Part shown: piece by piece, positions 24,829 to 33,604 of the stretch
Position numbering within the stretch: position 1 is the first letter of the stretch
Layout of the letters: every line of letters starts with the position of its first letter
Assembly (NCBI RefSeq): GCF_008868175.1
Contig: NZ_WBKT01000001.1
Location: 59,703-123,702 of the forward strand
Reading direction: 5' to 3'
Source of the DNA: Micromonospora sp. AMSO31t
Lineage (GTDB): Bacteria > Actinomycetota > Actinomycetes > Mycobacteriales > Micromonosporaceae
Length of the DNA: 64,000 nucleotides
Position numbers and translations under genes: made by a program
The notes under the pieces: model-generated
The model's database searches: none
What the model saw: only the letters and a program-made list of their open reading frames with translations
What the model was told of the DNA's origin: nothing

Positions 24829-26031
24829 GTGACCACATCACCGGAGGAGTGCATCCGGCCGTTCCGCGTGGCGATCCCGGACAGCGACCTGGACGACCTG
24901 TGGCGGCGCCTCGACCACACACGCTGGCCGGACGAACTGCCCGATGTCGGCTGGGCCTACGGCGTCCCCCGGGACTACCTGCGCGAGCTCGCGCACCACT
25001 GGCGGCACAGGTACGACTGGCGAGCGGCGGAGGCCCGCCTGAACCAGTGGCCGCAGTTCAAGACCTCCATCGACGGCGCGGACATCCACTTCGCGCACAT
25101 CCGCTCCCCGGAACCGGATGCCACGCCCCTGATCATCACGCACGGCTGGCCCGGATCCATAGTGGAGTTCGAGCGGATCGCGGGCCCGCTCACCGATCCC
25201 CGAGCACACGGCGCCGACCCGGCCGACGCCTTCCACCTGGTCCTGCCCAGCATCCCCGGCTTCGGGTTCTCCGGCCCCGCCCGTGCGACGGGCTGGGAGT
25301 ACCGCCGTGTCGCGGCTGCCTTCGCCGAGCTGATGCGCCGCCTGGGTTACCACCGCTACGGAGTCCAGGGCGGCGACTGGGGAGCTGTCATCTCCCGGGA
25401 ACTCGGGCGTGTCCGCCCCGACAACGTCATCGGCGTCCACCTGAACCTGATCCCCGGTGCCGGCGCCGCGGCCGAGCCGAGCCAGGAGGAACTCGCCGGC
25501 CTCAGCCCCGCGGAACGGGAGCGGACCTGGGCCTCCTGGGAGCGGATGCGGGCGTGGAACCGCGACAAGCAGGGCTATGCCGACATCCAGTCCACCCGGC
25601 CACAGACCCTCGCGTACGCGCTGACCGACTCGCCGGTCGGCCAGCTCGCCTGGATCGCCGAGAAGTTCAAGGAGTGGACCGACTCCGCCGACCGGCCGGA
25701 GGACGCCGTCGACCGCGACCACCTGCTCACCAACGTCATGCTGTACTGGCTCACCGGGACGGCGGGTTCGTCCGCGCGCATCTACTACGAGCGCGCCCAC
25801 GCGCCCTACTGGGGCGAGCCGCCCGAGCCCTCACCGGCCCCCACCGCGTTCGCCTCGTTCCCGCGGGAGAACTTCCTCGTGCTGCGCCACATCGCCGAAC
25901 GCAGCAACAACATCGTCCGCTGGACGGAGTTCGACCGGGGAGGCCACTTCGCCGCCATGGAGGAGCCGGACCTGCTCGTCGGCGACATCCGCGCCTTCTT
26001 CCGGGACCTGCGCGCCCTGGGTCCGTCCTGA
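24829..26031 (+). CDS. Epoxide hydrolase (EHN-domain, microsomal type)
   Basis: A 400-residue alpha/beta-hydrolase epoxide hydrolase that opens epoxides to diols through an Asp ester intermediate. The N-terminal EHN domain covers residues 5-110 (FRVAIPDSDLDDLWRRLD), the oxyanion motif is HGWPGSIVEF, the nucleophile elbow GVQGGDWGAVISREL contains catalytic Asp, PSIPGFGFSGPA is the family loop, and DRGGHFAAMEEPDLL supplies catalytic His. GTG 24829 starts directly before the EHN domain. The gene runs toward the broken quinone oxidoreductase and nearly abuts it. It could detoxify epoxides or act in secondary metabolism; no cluster partner is visible. Confidence 0.92.
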   Translation: MTTSPEECIRPFRVAIPDSDLDDLWRRLDHTRWPDELPDVGWAYGVPRDYLRELAHHWRHRYDWRAAEARLNQWPQFKTSIDGADIHFAHIRSPEPDATPLIITHGWPGSIVEFERIAGPLTDPRAHGADPADAFHLVLPSIPGFGFSGPARATGWEYRRVAAAFAELMRRLGYHRYGVQGGDWGAVISRELGRVRPDNVIGVHLNLIPGAGAAAEPSQEELAGLSPAERERTWASWERMRAWNRDKQGYADIQSTRPQTLAYALTDSPVGQLAWIAEKFKEWTDSADRPEDAVDRDHLLTNVMLYWLTGTAGSSARIYYERAHAPYWGEPPEPSPAPTAFASFPRENFLVLRHIAERSNNIVRWTEFDRGGHFAAMEEPDLLVGDIRAFFRDLRALGPS

Positions 26032-26732
26032 GGCGACAATCGGCGCCAGGACCAGCTTGCCGCGGACATGCCCCGTCTCGCTGTGGCGATGGGCGGCGGC
26101 CGCGTCGGTCAACGGATAGGCGCGGGCCACGAACACCGTGATCGTGCCGGCCGCCACCAGCGCCGCGACCTCGGTCAGGATGCCGGCCCTGTCGTCGGGC
26201 TCGCCGTACGCGAACCGCGCACCCAGTGACTCCCCCGACGGGTCGGCCAGGCTGATCACCCGGTCGGGGTTCCCGGTCAGCTCCACCAGGGCTCGCAGGG
26301 AACCCCGGCCCGCCGCGTCCAGGGCGGCGTCCACACCGTGCCGCGCACGGGCAGGGCGGCCGCCACCTCCCACGGCATTCCCGCGGGCTTCGCGGCCAGG
26401 GCGTCGAGGTCCGCCAGCGCCAGCTCAGCGTAACTTCCGGTGACCGCCTTGCCGAAGACCTCGTCACCGACCGCGAAGCCGGTCACGCCGGGCCCGACCT
26501 GTTCGACGACGCCGGCCACGTCGACACCGGGAACGGCCGGGAGGCGCACCGGCATCATCTCGGCCAAGGCGCCACTTCGGATCTTCCAGTCGATCGGGTT
26601 GACGCCGGCGGCGCGGACCGCGATGCGGACCTGTCCCGGGCCGGGCCCGGGCACCGCGTGATCGACCATCCGCAGGACGTCGGCGTCGCCGTACGTCGAG
26701 AACGCGACAGCCCGACAGCAGCGATCATGCAT
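26032..26732 (-). pseudogene. Zinc-free quinone oxidoreductase (MDR family), deleted NADPH-binding core
   Basis: Remnant of a medium-chain NADPH:quinone reductase. The first frame from ATG 26732 encodes a normal N-terminal catalytic domain (RAVAFSTYGDADVLRMVDH, AAGVNPIDWKIRSGAL, VAGVVEQVGPGVTGFAVGDE) as far as AAALPV. The sequence then jumps, in another frame, to HGVDAALDAAGRGSLRALVE and the C-terminal HRHSETGHVRGKLVL. About 70-75 codons with the G-x-x-G-x-x-G NADPH motif are missing, the junction lying near 26340, so the product cannot work. The natural stop also seems lost: the frame runs on into the epoxide hydrolase. It is divergent from the TetR gene and probably was its target. Ribosome binding and promoter regions remain intact. 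Confidence 0.75.
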
Positions 26733-26772
26733 GGTTCCTACTCCTCCTGTCCGGCGGGCCCGGACGGGAACC

Positions 26773-26809
26773 GGTCCGCCGGTCCGGTCCAATATGGTCC
26801 GGCGGTCCG
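26773..26809. promoter_or_regulatory. Candidate TetR operator: repeated GGTCC boxes
   Basis: Between divergent starts at 26732 and 26831, GGTCCGCCGGTCCG (26773-26786) recurs as GGTCCGGCGGTCCG (26796-26809), 23 bases apart, i.e. about two helical turns. The centre CCGGTCCAATATGGTCCGG is also a near-palindrome. This fits a dimeric TetR site controlling both directions. The TetR gene further has an unusually perfect ribosome binding site, AAGGAGGTGA, at 26817-26826. Confidence 0.6.
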
Positions 26810-26830
26810 CTTAGGCAAGGAGGTGAGGCG

Positions 26831-27430
26831 GTGGGCGAACGAGCCGATGCCGCCCGTAACCGGGCGGCCATCCTGGACGCCGCCGAGTCGCTGTTCCAAC
26901 GCGCGGACCTGGACCACGTCAGCCTGGAGCGCATCGCCCAGGTCGCCGGCGTGGGCAAGGCCACGGTCCTGCGCCGCTTCGGCGACCTCCTGGGACTGGT
27001 CGACGCGCTCATCGCGCCACGTGTCGCCGCCCTGCAGGACCGCGTGCGATCGGGCGAACCCCCGCTCGGGCCCGGAGGGGATCCCGTCGCGCGCCTCCAC
27101 GCCTACCTCGATGCGCTGCTCGACTTCGTCCTGGACAGTCGCACGCTCATCCGCGCGCTGGAGCACTACGGCCCGTACGCCTACTACGCCAATCCCGCCA
27201 GCCAGTTCTGGATCGGGGAACTCACTGACCGGATCCGCGCGGCACGGCCCACCGTCGACGCCGGATACCTCGCCCACGCCGTCTTCACCGCACTCCGCGC
27301 CGACGTCGTCGACTATCTCCAGCAGCACCGACACATGGACGCCGAACGGATCCGCGCAGGCGTGCACTCCCTCGCGGACCCGCGCCTGACCGACCCCCCG
27401 GCTCGACCCGACGAAAGGAACCCAGCATGA
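26831..27430 (+). CDS. TetR-family transcriptional regulator
   Basis: A 199-residue TetR repressor. The N-terminal helix-turn-helix is AAILDAAESLFQRADLDHVS then LERIAQVAGVGKATVLRRFG; the remaining alpha-helical part is the ligand-binding and dimer domain and shows no signature that identifies the ligand. GTG 26831 follows the full anti-Shine-Dalgarno match AAGGAGGTGA. The stop overlaps the aldo/keto reductase start as ATGA, so the two are co-translated; the divergent quinone oxidoreductase remnant shares the upstream region with candidate operator repeats. It probably represses a small redox-detoxification regulon that is now partly broken. Confidence 0.92.
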   Translation: MGERADAARNRAAILDAAESLFQRADLDHVSLERIAQVAGVGKATVLRRFGDLLGLVDALIAPRVAALQDRVRSGEPPLGPGGDPVARLHAYLDALLDFVLDSRTLIRALEHYGPYAYYANPASQFWIGELTDRIRAARPTVDAGYLAHAVFTALRADVVDYLQQHRHMDAERIRAGVHSLADPRLTDPPARPDERNPA

Positions 27431-28371
27431 CCGTGAACCTCGCCCTCGGGACGATGCGCTTCGGCAGCGACGTGGACGAGCGGACCGCGTTCGACCTGCT
27501 CGACCGGTTCGTCGACGCGGGCGGCACGATGATCGACACCGCGAACTGCTACGCGTTCTGGTCCGATCCCGACGGGGCCGGCGGGCACAGCGAACGAGTG
27601 ATCGGCGAATGGCTCTCCAGGCGACCCGGTGCCCGCAACCGGGTGCGGCTCAGCACCAAGGTGGGCGCTCAGCCGATCGGCGCGGGCCAGTGGCCGGCCA
27701 ACCGGGAAGGGCTTTCGGCCCCGGCGATCCAGACGGCGGTCGAGGGCAGCCTCCAGCGCCTGCGTACCGATCACGTCGACCTGTACTGGACGCACATGGA
27801 GGATCGGTCGGCGCCGCTGGAGGAGACGGGGTACGCGCTGGCGCAGCTCGTCAAGTCCGGCGCCGTGTGCCGCCTCGGCGCGTCCAACCACGCTCTCTGG
27901 CGGGTGGAGCGCGCCCGCGGCGTCGCCCGGGACAACGGCTGGCCCGGCTACACCGCGCTGCAGTTGCGGCACTCGTACGTCACGCCGCGCCCGGGCGCGG
28001 CCGTTCCCGACCAGGGCCACCGCTTCGGTTGGGTGACGGACGACGTCCTCGACTACGTCAGCTCGGATCGCGAACTCGCCCTCTGGGCGTACACCCCGCT
28101 GCTCAACGGCTCCTACACCCGCGAGGATCGTCCCCTTCCCGAGGCCTACGACCACCCGGGAACGGCCCGGCGGCTGGCCGTGCTCAGCGAGGTGGCCGGC
28201 GAGCTCGGCGTGACCCGCAACCAGGTCGTGCTCGCCTGGCTGACGGGCGGCGTTCCCGCGGTGACGCCGATCGTCGGTGCCAGCAGCGTCGCCCAGCTGG
28301 AGGAGGCACTGAACGGCGCCGCCCTGGTGCTTCCCGAGGAGGTACGAACGCGGCTGGACGCGACCGCCTGA
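27427..28371 (+). CDS. Aldo/keto reductase
   Basis: A 314-residue TIM-barrel NADPH-dependent aldo/keto reductase. The catalytic tetrad is readable: Asp and Tyr in MIDTANCYAFW, Lys in LSTKVGA, His in LYWTHMEDRSAP. NADPH-binding features near the C-terminus include TPIVGASSVAQLEEAL. ATG 27427 overlaps the TetR stop by ATGA. The reductase converts aldehydes or ketones to alcohols; with a TetR repressor and a former quinone reductase alongside, it was probably part of a reactive-carbonyl or quinone response. Substrate not determinable. Confidence 0.92.
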   Translation: MTVNLALGTMRFGSDVDERTAFDLLDRFVDAGGTMIDTANCYAFWSDPDGAGGHSERVIGEWLSRRPGARNRVRLSTKVGAQPIGAGQWPANREGLSAPAIQTAVEGSLQRLRTDHVDLYWTHMEDRSAPLEETGYALAQLVKSGAVCRLGASNHALWRVERARGVARDNGWPGYTALQLRHSYVTPRPGAAVPDQGHRFGWVTDDVLDYVSSDRELALWAYTPLLNGSYTREDRPLPEAYDHPGTARRLAVLSEVAGELGVTRNQVVLAWLTGGVPAVTPIVGASSVAQLEEALNGAALVLPEEVRTRLDATA

Positions 28372-28464
28372 ACGCACCGGCGCTCCGGGCCGACGGGTGA
28401 ACTCGCTGGCACGGTGATGTGATCACGGGCGGCGCAGGACGAGGCCGCGAGGACGGGTGGGCTG

Positions 28465-28770
28465 CTAACGCGGGGCGTGGCGGTCCGCTGCCGCGTACGA
28501 GGCGGCCGCGGTGAGCGCGGAGACGATCAGCACGGAGGGCCAGGCGCCGATGCGCCTGGCCAGCGGGTGCGACAGGCCGAAGGCCCCGGCGTAGGTCGCG
28601 AGCAGGGCGGCGGTCACGGCGGGGCTGGTCCGCCGGGCCCACTCGCGTCCCGCCAGCACACCGCCCGCGGCGAGGACCACACCGCCGAGGGAACGGTTGC
28701 CGGTCCGGCGGGCGAGCTGCCAGCCGCCGATGAGGGACCCGGCGGTGGTCAGTGCGGTGGGGAGGCCCAT
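28465..28770 (-). CDS. Small multi-pass membrane protein
   Basis: A 101-residue hydrophobic protein with about three transmembrane helices separated by short basic loops (LTTAGSLIGGWQLARRTGNRS, then LGGVVLAAGGVLAGREWARR). It resembles small conserved actinobacterial membrane proteins without assigned function. ATG 28770 begins the conserved-looking MGLPTALTTAGS segment; the longer frame upstream is not convincing. Ribosome binding is weak. It follows the SRPBCC gene on the same strand after 53 bases. Function unknown. Confidence 0.7.
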   Translation of the reverse strand: MGLPTALTTAGSLIGGWQLARRTGNRSLGGVVLAAGGVLAGREWARRTSPAVTAALLATYAGAFGLSHPLARRIGAWPSVLIVSALTAAASYAAADRHAPR

Positions 28771-28823
28771 TGCCCGACCGTACACCGCTGAGCGCCGCCC
28801 CGGTCCGGGCTCGGGCCGCCCGG

Positions 28824-29324
28824 TCAACCGGCGGGCGTCGAGGCCCGGGACGTCGACGCGGCCAGCTCGGCCAGGTGGTGCAGCGAGTTGGTGAGATGGT
28901 CTGGGGCGAACGGCGGGAACTGGATGTACCGCCGGATGGACTGCGGCACCGCCGACCAGTCGTAGGTCAGCGTGACCGCCGTCTGCGACGGACCGAGCGG
29001 CGCGAGGTCGTAACGCCACATCCAGCCGCCGAACTCCAGGTGGCCGCCGTCCTTCTCCTGCCCCGTCAGCCAGCCGATGGCGCGGGGCGGGTCGAGGACC
29101 TCGACCCTGTTGGCCACCCGGTAGTCACCGTCGGGATGGTTGGCGTGGTACATGTCCATCCGGAAGATCTGCCCCACCTCGGTCAGCGGCGCCCGGTCGA
29201 CGGGCTCCTGAACCCAGCCGGTGCCGTCGATCGCGGCATGGGTCGTCGGGTCCGCCAGCACCGCGAAGACCCTCGCGGCGGGCACGGCGACAGTCAGGGT
29301 GGCGCTCACGTTCTCCTGGTCCAC
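28824..29324 (-). CDS. SRPBCC-family (START-like) protein
   Basis: A 166-residue protein of the SRPBCC/polyketide-cyclase-like fold: an N-terminal strand-helix segment (ATLTVAVPAARVFAVLADPT), a curved sheet (DYRVANRVEVLDPPRAIGWL) and the long C-terminal helix (PDHLTNSLHHLAELAA) that closes a hydrophobic ligand cavity. Members bind or modify small hydrophobic molecules; many in actinobacteria have no known role. GTG 29324 is preceded by AAGGAG. It precedes the small membrane protein on the same strand and the two may be co-transcribed. Confidence 0.88.
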   Translation of the reverse strand: MDQENVSATLTVAVPAARVFAVLADPTTHAAIDGTGWVQEPVDRAPLTEVGQIFRMDMYHANHPDGDYRVANRVEVLDPPRAIGWLTGQEKDGGHLEFGGWMWRYDLAPLGPSQTAVTLTYDWSAVPQSIRRYIQFPPFAPDHLTNSLHHLAELAASTSRASTPAG

Positions 29325-29505
29325 GGTGCCTGCTCCTTCGTCATCTCATCCCGGGCTCCCGCCGGGGTGCGGAAGGGGGACGTTCCCGACATGCAGACGA
29401 CGCGCCGGGCCGGAACTCATCGGTCGTGTGGGCGGGACAGCACCCGCGCCACCGTACTCCGGCGGGCCGGCCGCGCCACCCGCTCACCGGGGCGCCGCCG
29501 CGCGG

Positions 29506-31170
29506 TCACTGGTCGCCGTGGTTGCCGGCCCAGTGGCCGCCGACCGCCGGGGTGTCGGCCCGGATCGCCGTGCGGTTGCCGTCCAGGTCGTTCTCGACCA
29601 CCCGGCAGTTGAGGCAGCTGCCCCGCTCGGTGATCCAGATCCCGCTGAGCTGGGTGCCCGAGCTGGTGTCGCGGATGAGGTTGCCGCGGATGGTGACCGA
29701 GTCGGAGGCGGCGTTGATGGTGATGCCGCCGCGGCCCGCGGGGGCGGCCGGCAGCTCGTACGGCGTCTTGGGCGGGGGAGTGTCCGCGCTCCACGAGGTG
29801 TCGATGCCCGGTCGGTTGGGGGCGAGGGTGAGGCTCGTGGCGTCGTTGGCGGCGACGACGGCGTACCGGCTGCCGACGCGGAGGACCTTGCCGCGGTGGC
29901 CGTCGGCCGGCCAGTTCGCGCGCTGGTCGATGAGGTGGTTCTCCGTGTAGCGGACCGACTCGCCGCCGCCGGTGGCGGCGGGTGCGCACTGGCGTCCGTT
30001 GTTGCGGATGCGGTTGTTGATGATGACGGCGTCCCGCAGGGGCCGGTCGAAACGGATGCCGTCGAGGCTGTTGCCCCAGATGTCGTTGCTCTCGATGACG
30101 ATCTCCTCGGCGGCCGGCTGGTCGCTCTCGCCGAGGTCCTGGTGGTGGTAGCCGTACCGGCCGTTGCCGCTGATCCGGTTGCCGCGCACGGTGTACGGGC
30201 CGGCGGTGTTGCCGATGCTCACCCCGTCGCGGAGGTTCCCGTCGATCAGGCAGTCGGTGAGCAGGCCCCCCTTGCCGGGGATCCCGGTGGTGCCCTTCGC
30301 CGAGACCTGGAAGCCGGCCTCCAGGTTCCCGACCATCGTGCACCCGGTGACGATGAGCCCGTCGACGCCCCAGTCGGAGATGCCGAACCGGTTGCCCTCG
30401 GCGTGGCACCCGACGATCCGGATGCCGCGCGGCGGCGGCCGGTCGGAGTTCTGCATCTCCAGGAAGATGCCGTTGGTCGCGTTGCCCACGGCCACGCAGT
30501 TGGCGACGGTCAACCGCTCCACCGGGCCCCAACCGCCGACGCCGATGCCGATGCCGGCGCCGCCCATCTCCAGGCCGTTGTCCATCCGGCCGCACTCGAG
30601 CACGCGGACTGCCTGGACCAGGGTGTCCTGCAGGAAGTCGCAGCCGAGGCCGGTGGCGGCGGTGTGGTGGATGAACAGGTTCCGGAACAGCCCACCGTTC
30701 ACATACTGCAACCCCAGCCCCTTGGCCAGCGGGTCGTACTCCGCCGACGCCACCCCCGATCCGTCGATCTCGAAGTCCGCGAACGTGCAGTAGGCCAGGG
30801 GTCGGTCCGGACTCGCCCCGTGCTCCCGGGCGGTGTAGAAGGCCAGCGGCACCGGCTGGGCCCGGTTGGCGTCGTTGCTCAGCAGGAACCGGGTGGCGCC
30901 CGGTCCCGCCCCCATCAGCGACACCCCGCTACGCCAGACGGTGCCGGCGTCGCGGATCGCGTACACGCCGGGCGGGCAGTAGATCACGCGGGCGCGCCCG
31001 TCCGCGGCGTACGCGTCGCCGAGCCGGTCGACCAGCGCGGCGAGCGCCGGCTGGTCGTTGCTGGTGCCGTCACCGGTCAGGCCGTGGTCGCGGGCGTCGC
31101 AGAGCAGCGGCGCCCCGGCCACGGCGTACGGGCGCACGCCGGACGCGGCGGGCGTCACCTGATCCGACAC
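29506..31170 (-). CDS. Right-handed parallel beta-helix (pectate-lyase-superfamily-like) protein
   Basis: A 554-residue protein dominated by beta-helix rungs. The N-terminus has the pectate-lyase-superfamily opening DHGLTGDGTSNDQPALAALV and IYCPPGVYAI; the rest repeats strand-turn units rich in N, G and I (VKGN/IRGN-like: VRGNRISGNGRYGYH, IESNDIWGNSLDGIRF, IRGNLIRDTSSGTQLSG). Such folds occur in polysaccharide lyases, glycoside hydrolases and tail-spike proteins. No signal peptide is visible despite the extracellular character of most relatives. GTG 31170 follows GAGGAGGGG. It is divergent from the P450 gene across 221 bases. Substrate and localisation unresolved. Confidence 0.85.
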   Translation of the reverse strand: MSDQVTPAASGVRPYAVAGAPLLCDARDHGLTGDGTSNDQPALAALVDRLGDAYAADGRARVIYCPPGVYAIRDAGTVWRSGVSLMGAGPGATRFLLSNDANRAQPVPLAFYTAREHGASPDRPLAYCTFADFEIDGSGVASAEYDPLAKGLGLQYVNGGLFRNLFIHHTAATGLGCDFLQDTLVQAVRVLECGRMDNGLEMGGAGIGIGVGGWGPVERLTVANCVAVGNATNGIFLEMQNSDRPPPRGIRIVGCHAEGNRFGISDWGVDGLIVTGCTMVGNLEAGFQVSAKGTTGIPGKGGLLTDCLIDGNLRDGVSIGNTAGPYTVRGNRISGNGRYGYHHQDLGESDQPAAEEIVIESNDIWGNSLDGIRFDRPLRDAVIINNRIRNNGRQCAPAATGGGESVRYTENHLIDQRANWPADGHRGKVLRVGSRYAVVAANDATSLTLAPNRPGIDTSWSADTPPPKTPYELPAAPAGRGGITINAASDSVTIRGNLIRDTSSGTQLSGIWITERGSCLNCRVVENDLDGNRTAIRADTPAVGGHWAGNHGDQ

Positions 31171-31391
31171 GGCATCCCCTCCTCGGGGCGGCGGCCCGAC
31201 CGGCGGGCGTGCGGCGGCTCGACCCCGGTCCGCCGCGCCTGGGCCGCCACGTGACCGGGCCTGCCGTCACCGTACGTCGGCCACCCTCCCCCGCAGGGCC
31301 AGATCGGTGAGGTCGCCCGGGGGCCCGCCGGGGCGCTCCGGCGGGCCCGGGGGAGGGGTTTCGTGCCCGGCGCAGGGGGCACCTCACGCTC

Positions 31392-32684
31392 ATGGCGACC
31401 CAGCGCGGACCGTATCTGGACGACAGCCTCGGGCTGATGCTCAACGGCTACGCCTGGCTGCCCGGGCTGTGGCGCCGTGGCGGCGGCCGTGCCGTGCGTA
31501 CCCGGGTGATGGGCCAGCCGGCGGTCGCGCTGCGCGGGCCGGACGCGGTGCGGTTCTTCTACGACGAGCGGCATGTGCGACGGCACTCGGCCATCCCCGA
31601 GCCGGTGGAGGGGACGCTGTTCGGTCACGGGGCCGTCCACACCCTCGACGGCGCGGACCACCGCCACCGCAAGGCGCTGTTCCGGTCCCTGCTCACCGAT
31701 CCGCGCCGGGTCGGTGAGCTGGTCGACCACGTGGCGGCGGCGTGGGACGAGGCGATCGCGACGGCCGGCGACGGCCGGCGGGTCGTGCTGTTCGACGAGG
31801 CCAGCCGGGTGATCACCAAGGGGGTCTGCGCCTGGGCCGGAATCCCGCTGGACCGTGCCGAGGTGGCGCCCGTGGCCCGTGACCTGGTCGCCCTGGTCGA
31901 CGGTTTCGCCACCCTGGGCCCGCGGCACTGGCGGGCACGGCGCGCCCGGGGCCGGCGGGAGAGGTGGCTCGCGGCGCTCATCGACCAGGTCCGCGCGGGG
32001 GCCGTCTCCGCCACGCCGGGGTCGGCACTGGAAGCGGTGGCCCGTCACCGCCAGCGCGGCGGTCAGCCGATGGACGTCGACCTCGCCGCCGTGGAACTGC
32101 TCAACATCATCCGCCCCACCGTCGCGGTGTCCTGGTTCGTGGCGTTCACGGCACACGCGCTGCACCGCTGGCCCGGGCAGCGCGACCGGCTGCGCGCCGG
32201 GGACACCGGCTACGCGGTGGCGTTCGCCCACGAGGTACGCCGCTTCTACCCGTTCGCGCCGTTCGTCGGCGCCCGGGCGGTCACCGACCTGACCTGGCAG
32301 GGCCAGCACATTCCCGCCGGGTCGCTCGTCCTGCTCGACATCTACGGCCAGAACCACGACGCGCGGCTGTGGCCGGAGCCGTACCGCTTCGACCCGGGGC
32401 GTTTCGTCGGCCGCGCTCCCGACCCGTACGAGCTGATCCCGCAGGGCGGGGCCGACCCGGCCACGGGGCACCGCTGCCCCGGTGAGGACGTCACGGTGGC
32501 CCTGCTGGCGGCCTTCGCCGGCTGGCTGGCGCGCCTGGACTACACGGTGCCGGAGCAGGACCTCACGATCTCGCTGCGCCGCATCCCGGCGCTGCCCCGC
32601 AGCCGGTTCGTCCTGTCCGCGGCGGCATCTCCCGCTCAGGTGTGCAGGGTCCGGCTCGGCGGAACGCCGAAGACGGCGCGGTAG
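31392..32684 (+). CDS. CYP152-type cytochrome P450 fatty-acid peroxygenase
   Basis: A 430-residue P450 of the CYP152 peroxygenase group (relatives P450-BSbeta, P450-SPalpha), which use hydrogen peroxide directly to hydroxylate or decarboxylate fatty acids. The heme-ligating Cys362 lies in GHRCPGED, the ExxR motif is EVRRF, and instead of the usual acid-alcohol pair of the I helix it has R241-P242 (IIRPTVAVSW), the CYP152 hallmark that binds the substrate carboxylate. These positions match P450-BSbeta within one residue. ATG 31392 gives a full-length N-terminus; ribosome binding is distant. Its 3' end overlaps the convergent AraC gene by 49 bases. No redox partner is needed, consistent with none nearby. 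Confidence 0.9.
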   Translation: MATQRGPYLDDSLGLMLNGYAWLPGLWRRGGGRAVRTRVMGQPAVALRGPDAVRFFYDERHVRRHSAIPEPVEGTLFGHGAVHTLDGADHRHRKALFRSLLTDPRRVGELVDHVAAAWDEAIATAGDGRRVVLFDEASRVITKGVCAWAGIPLDRAEVAPVARDLVALVDGFATLGPRHWRARRARGRRERWLAALIDQVRAGAVSATPGSALEAVARHRQRGGQPMDVDLAAVELLNIIRPTVAVSWFVAFTAHALHRWPGQRDRLRAGDTGYAVAFAHEVRRFYPFAPFVGARAVTDLTWQGQHIPAGSLVLLDIYGQNHDARLWPEPYRFDPGRFVGRAPDPYELIPQGGADPATGHRCPGEDVTVALLAAFAGWLARLDYTVPEQDLTISLRRIPALPRSRFVLSAAASPAQVCRVRLGGTPKTAR

Positions 32685-33604
32685 TGGGCGGCGAACCGGC
32701 TGTGGCTTGGGAAGCCCCAGCGGCTGGCGATGCGGCTCACCGTCTCCCGCCGTGGGTCCGCCTGTCGTAGCTCGTGGTGTGCCCGTTCCAGACGGATCCG
32801 GCGCAACTGGGCCATCGGGGTGCTGTCCAGGTGACGCCGGAACGCCAACTGCAGGGCGCGGATCGAGACGGCGGCGGCAGCGGCGACATCGGCGGGGCTG
32901 ATGTCCTGCTCGGCGTGTTCCTCCATGAACGCGATCGCCCGACGGACGGTGGGCACCACGGCGTCGCGGCGGTCCTGTGCGGTGGGCTCGGTCAGCGCCG
33001 TGTTGGGGAACACGGCCAGGGCGGCGGCGGCCAGCGTACGCGCCGCAGCGCCGATGACGAGGGGTTCTCTGCTGGCCTCGGAGTTGCCGAGCACGGCCAG
33101 GCGGACATAGTGGGCGGTGGCCCGCCAGTGCTCCGCGAGGGCGGGGGAGGCGGGTTCGAGCGCGGTGAAGTGGATCGCCGCGAGCCGCCGCCGCACGTCG
33201 GGGCGGGCCACCTGGGTGAACAGGTGGGTGTCCAACTGGAGCAGGACCACTTCGCCGGGCTGCCAGCGCAGCCGGCACCGGCGGCCCGGTGGCGCGGCGA
33301 CGAAGATGTCGCCGGGAACGTACTCGCCCTGCTCGCCGTCACAGCTGCGGCTCACCCTGCTGGTCGCGGATTCGCAGACGACCAGGGAGCTGATCTCCTC
33401 GACGGCGACCCGCAGGTCCGTGGACTGGGCGAGCCGGTCGGCTTGGAACCGGCCGGCCTGCACCCGTCGGTGGCGCAGGTGGTAGTCGCGGTCGCCGCTG
33501 CTGATGCGCAGGCCGCGGGTCCCGTACGCGCCGGCGAGGTAGTCGCGGATGCGCTGCGGGTCGCGGCTGTCGAAGCGGTGGCTGATGGGACCGTCGGCGC
33601 TCAA
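32636..33604 (-). CDS. AraC-family transcriptional regulator
   Basis: A 322-residue AraC regulator of the AraC-binding-like (AraC_binding_2) type: N-terminal sensory domain (about 1-180, with YVPGDIFVAAPPGRRCRLRW) and C-terminal double helix-turn-helix (VAAAAAVSIRALQLAFRRHL and VSRIASRWGFPSHSRFAAHY). I choose TTG 33604: GGAGG stands four bases before it, the encoded length is typical, and the open frame beyond it is low-complexity. It overlaps the 3' end of the P450 gene tail to tail by 49 bases, so transcription of one may interfere with the other. It could regulate the P450, but no direct evidence is visible. Confidence 0.87.
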   Translation of the reverse strand: MSADGPISHRFDSRDPQRIRDYLAGAYGTRGLRISSGDRDYHLRHRRVQAGRFQADRLAQSTDLRVAVEEISSLVVCESATSRVSRSCDGEQGEYVPGDIFVAAPPGRRCRLRWQPGEVVLLQLDTHLFTQVARPDVRRRLAAIHFTALEPASPALAEHWRATAHYVRLAVLGNSEASREPLVIGAAARTLAAAALAVFPNTALTEPTAQDRRDAVVPTVRRAIAFMEEHAEQDISPADVAAAAAVSIRALQLAFRRHLDSTPMAQLRRIRLERAHHELRQADPRRETVSRIASRWGFPSHSRFAAHYRAVFGVPPSRTLHT

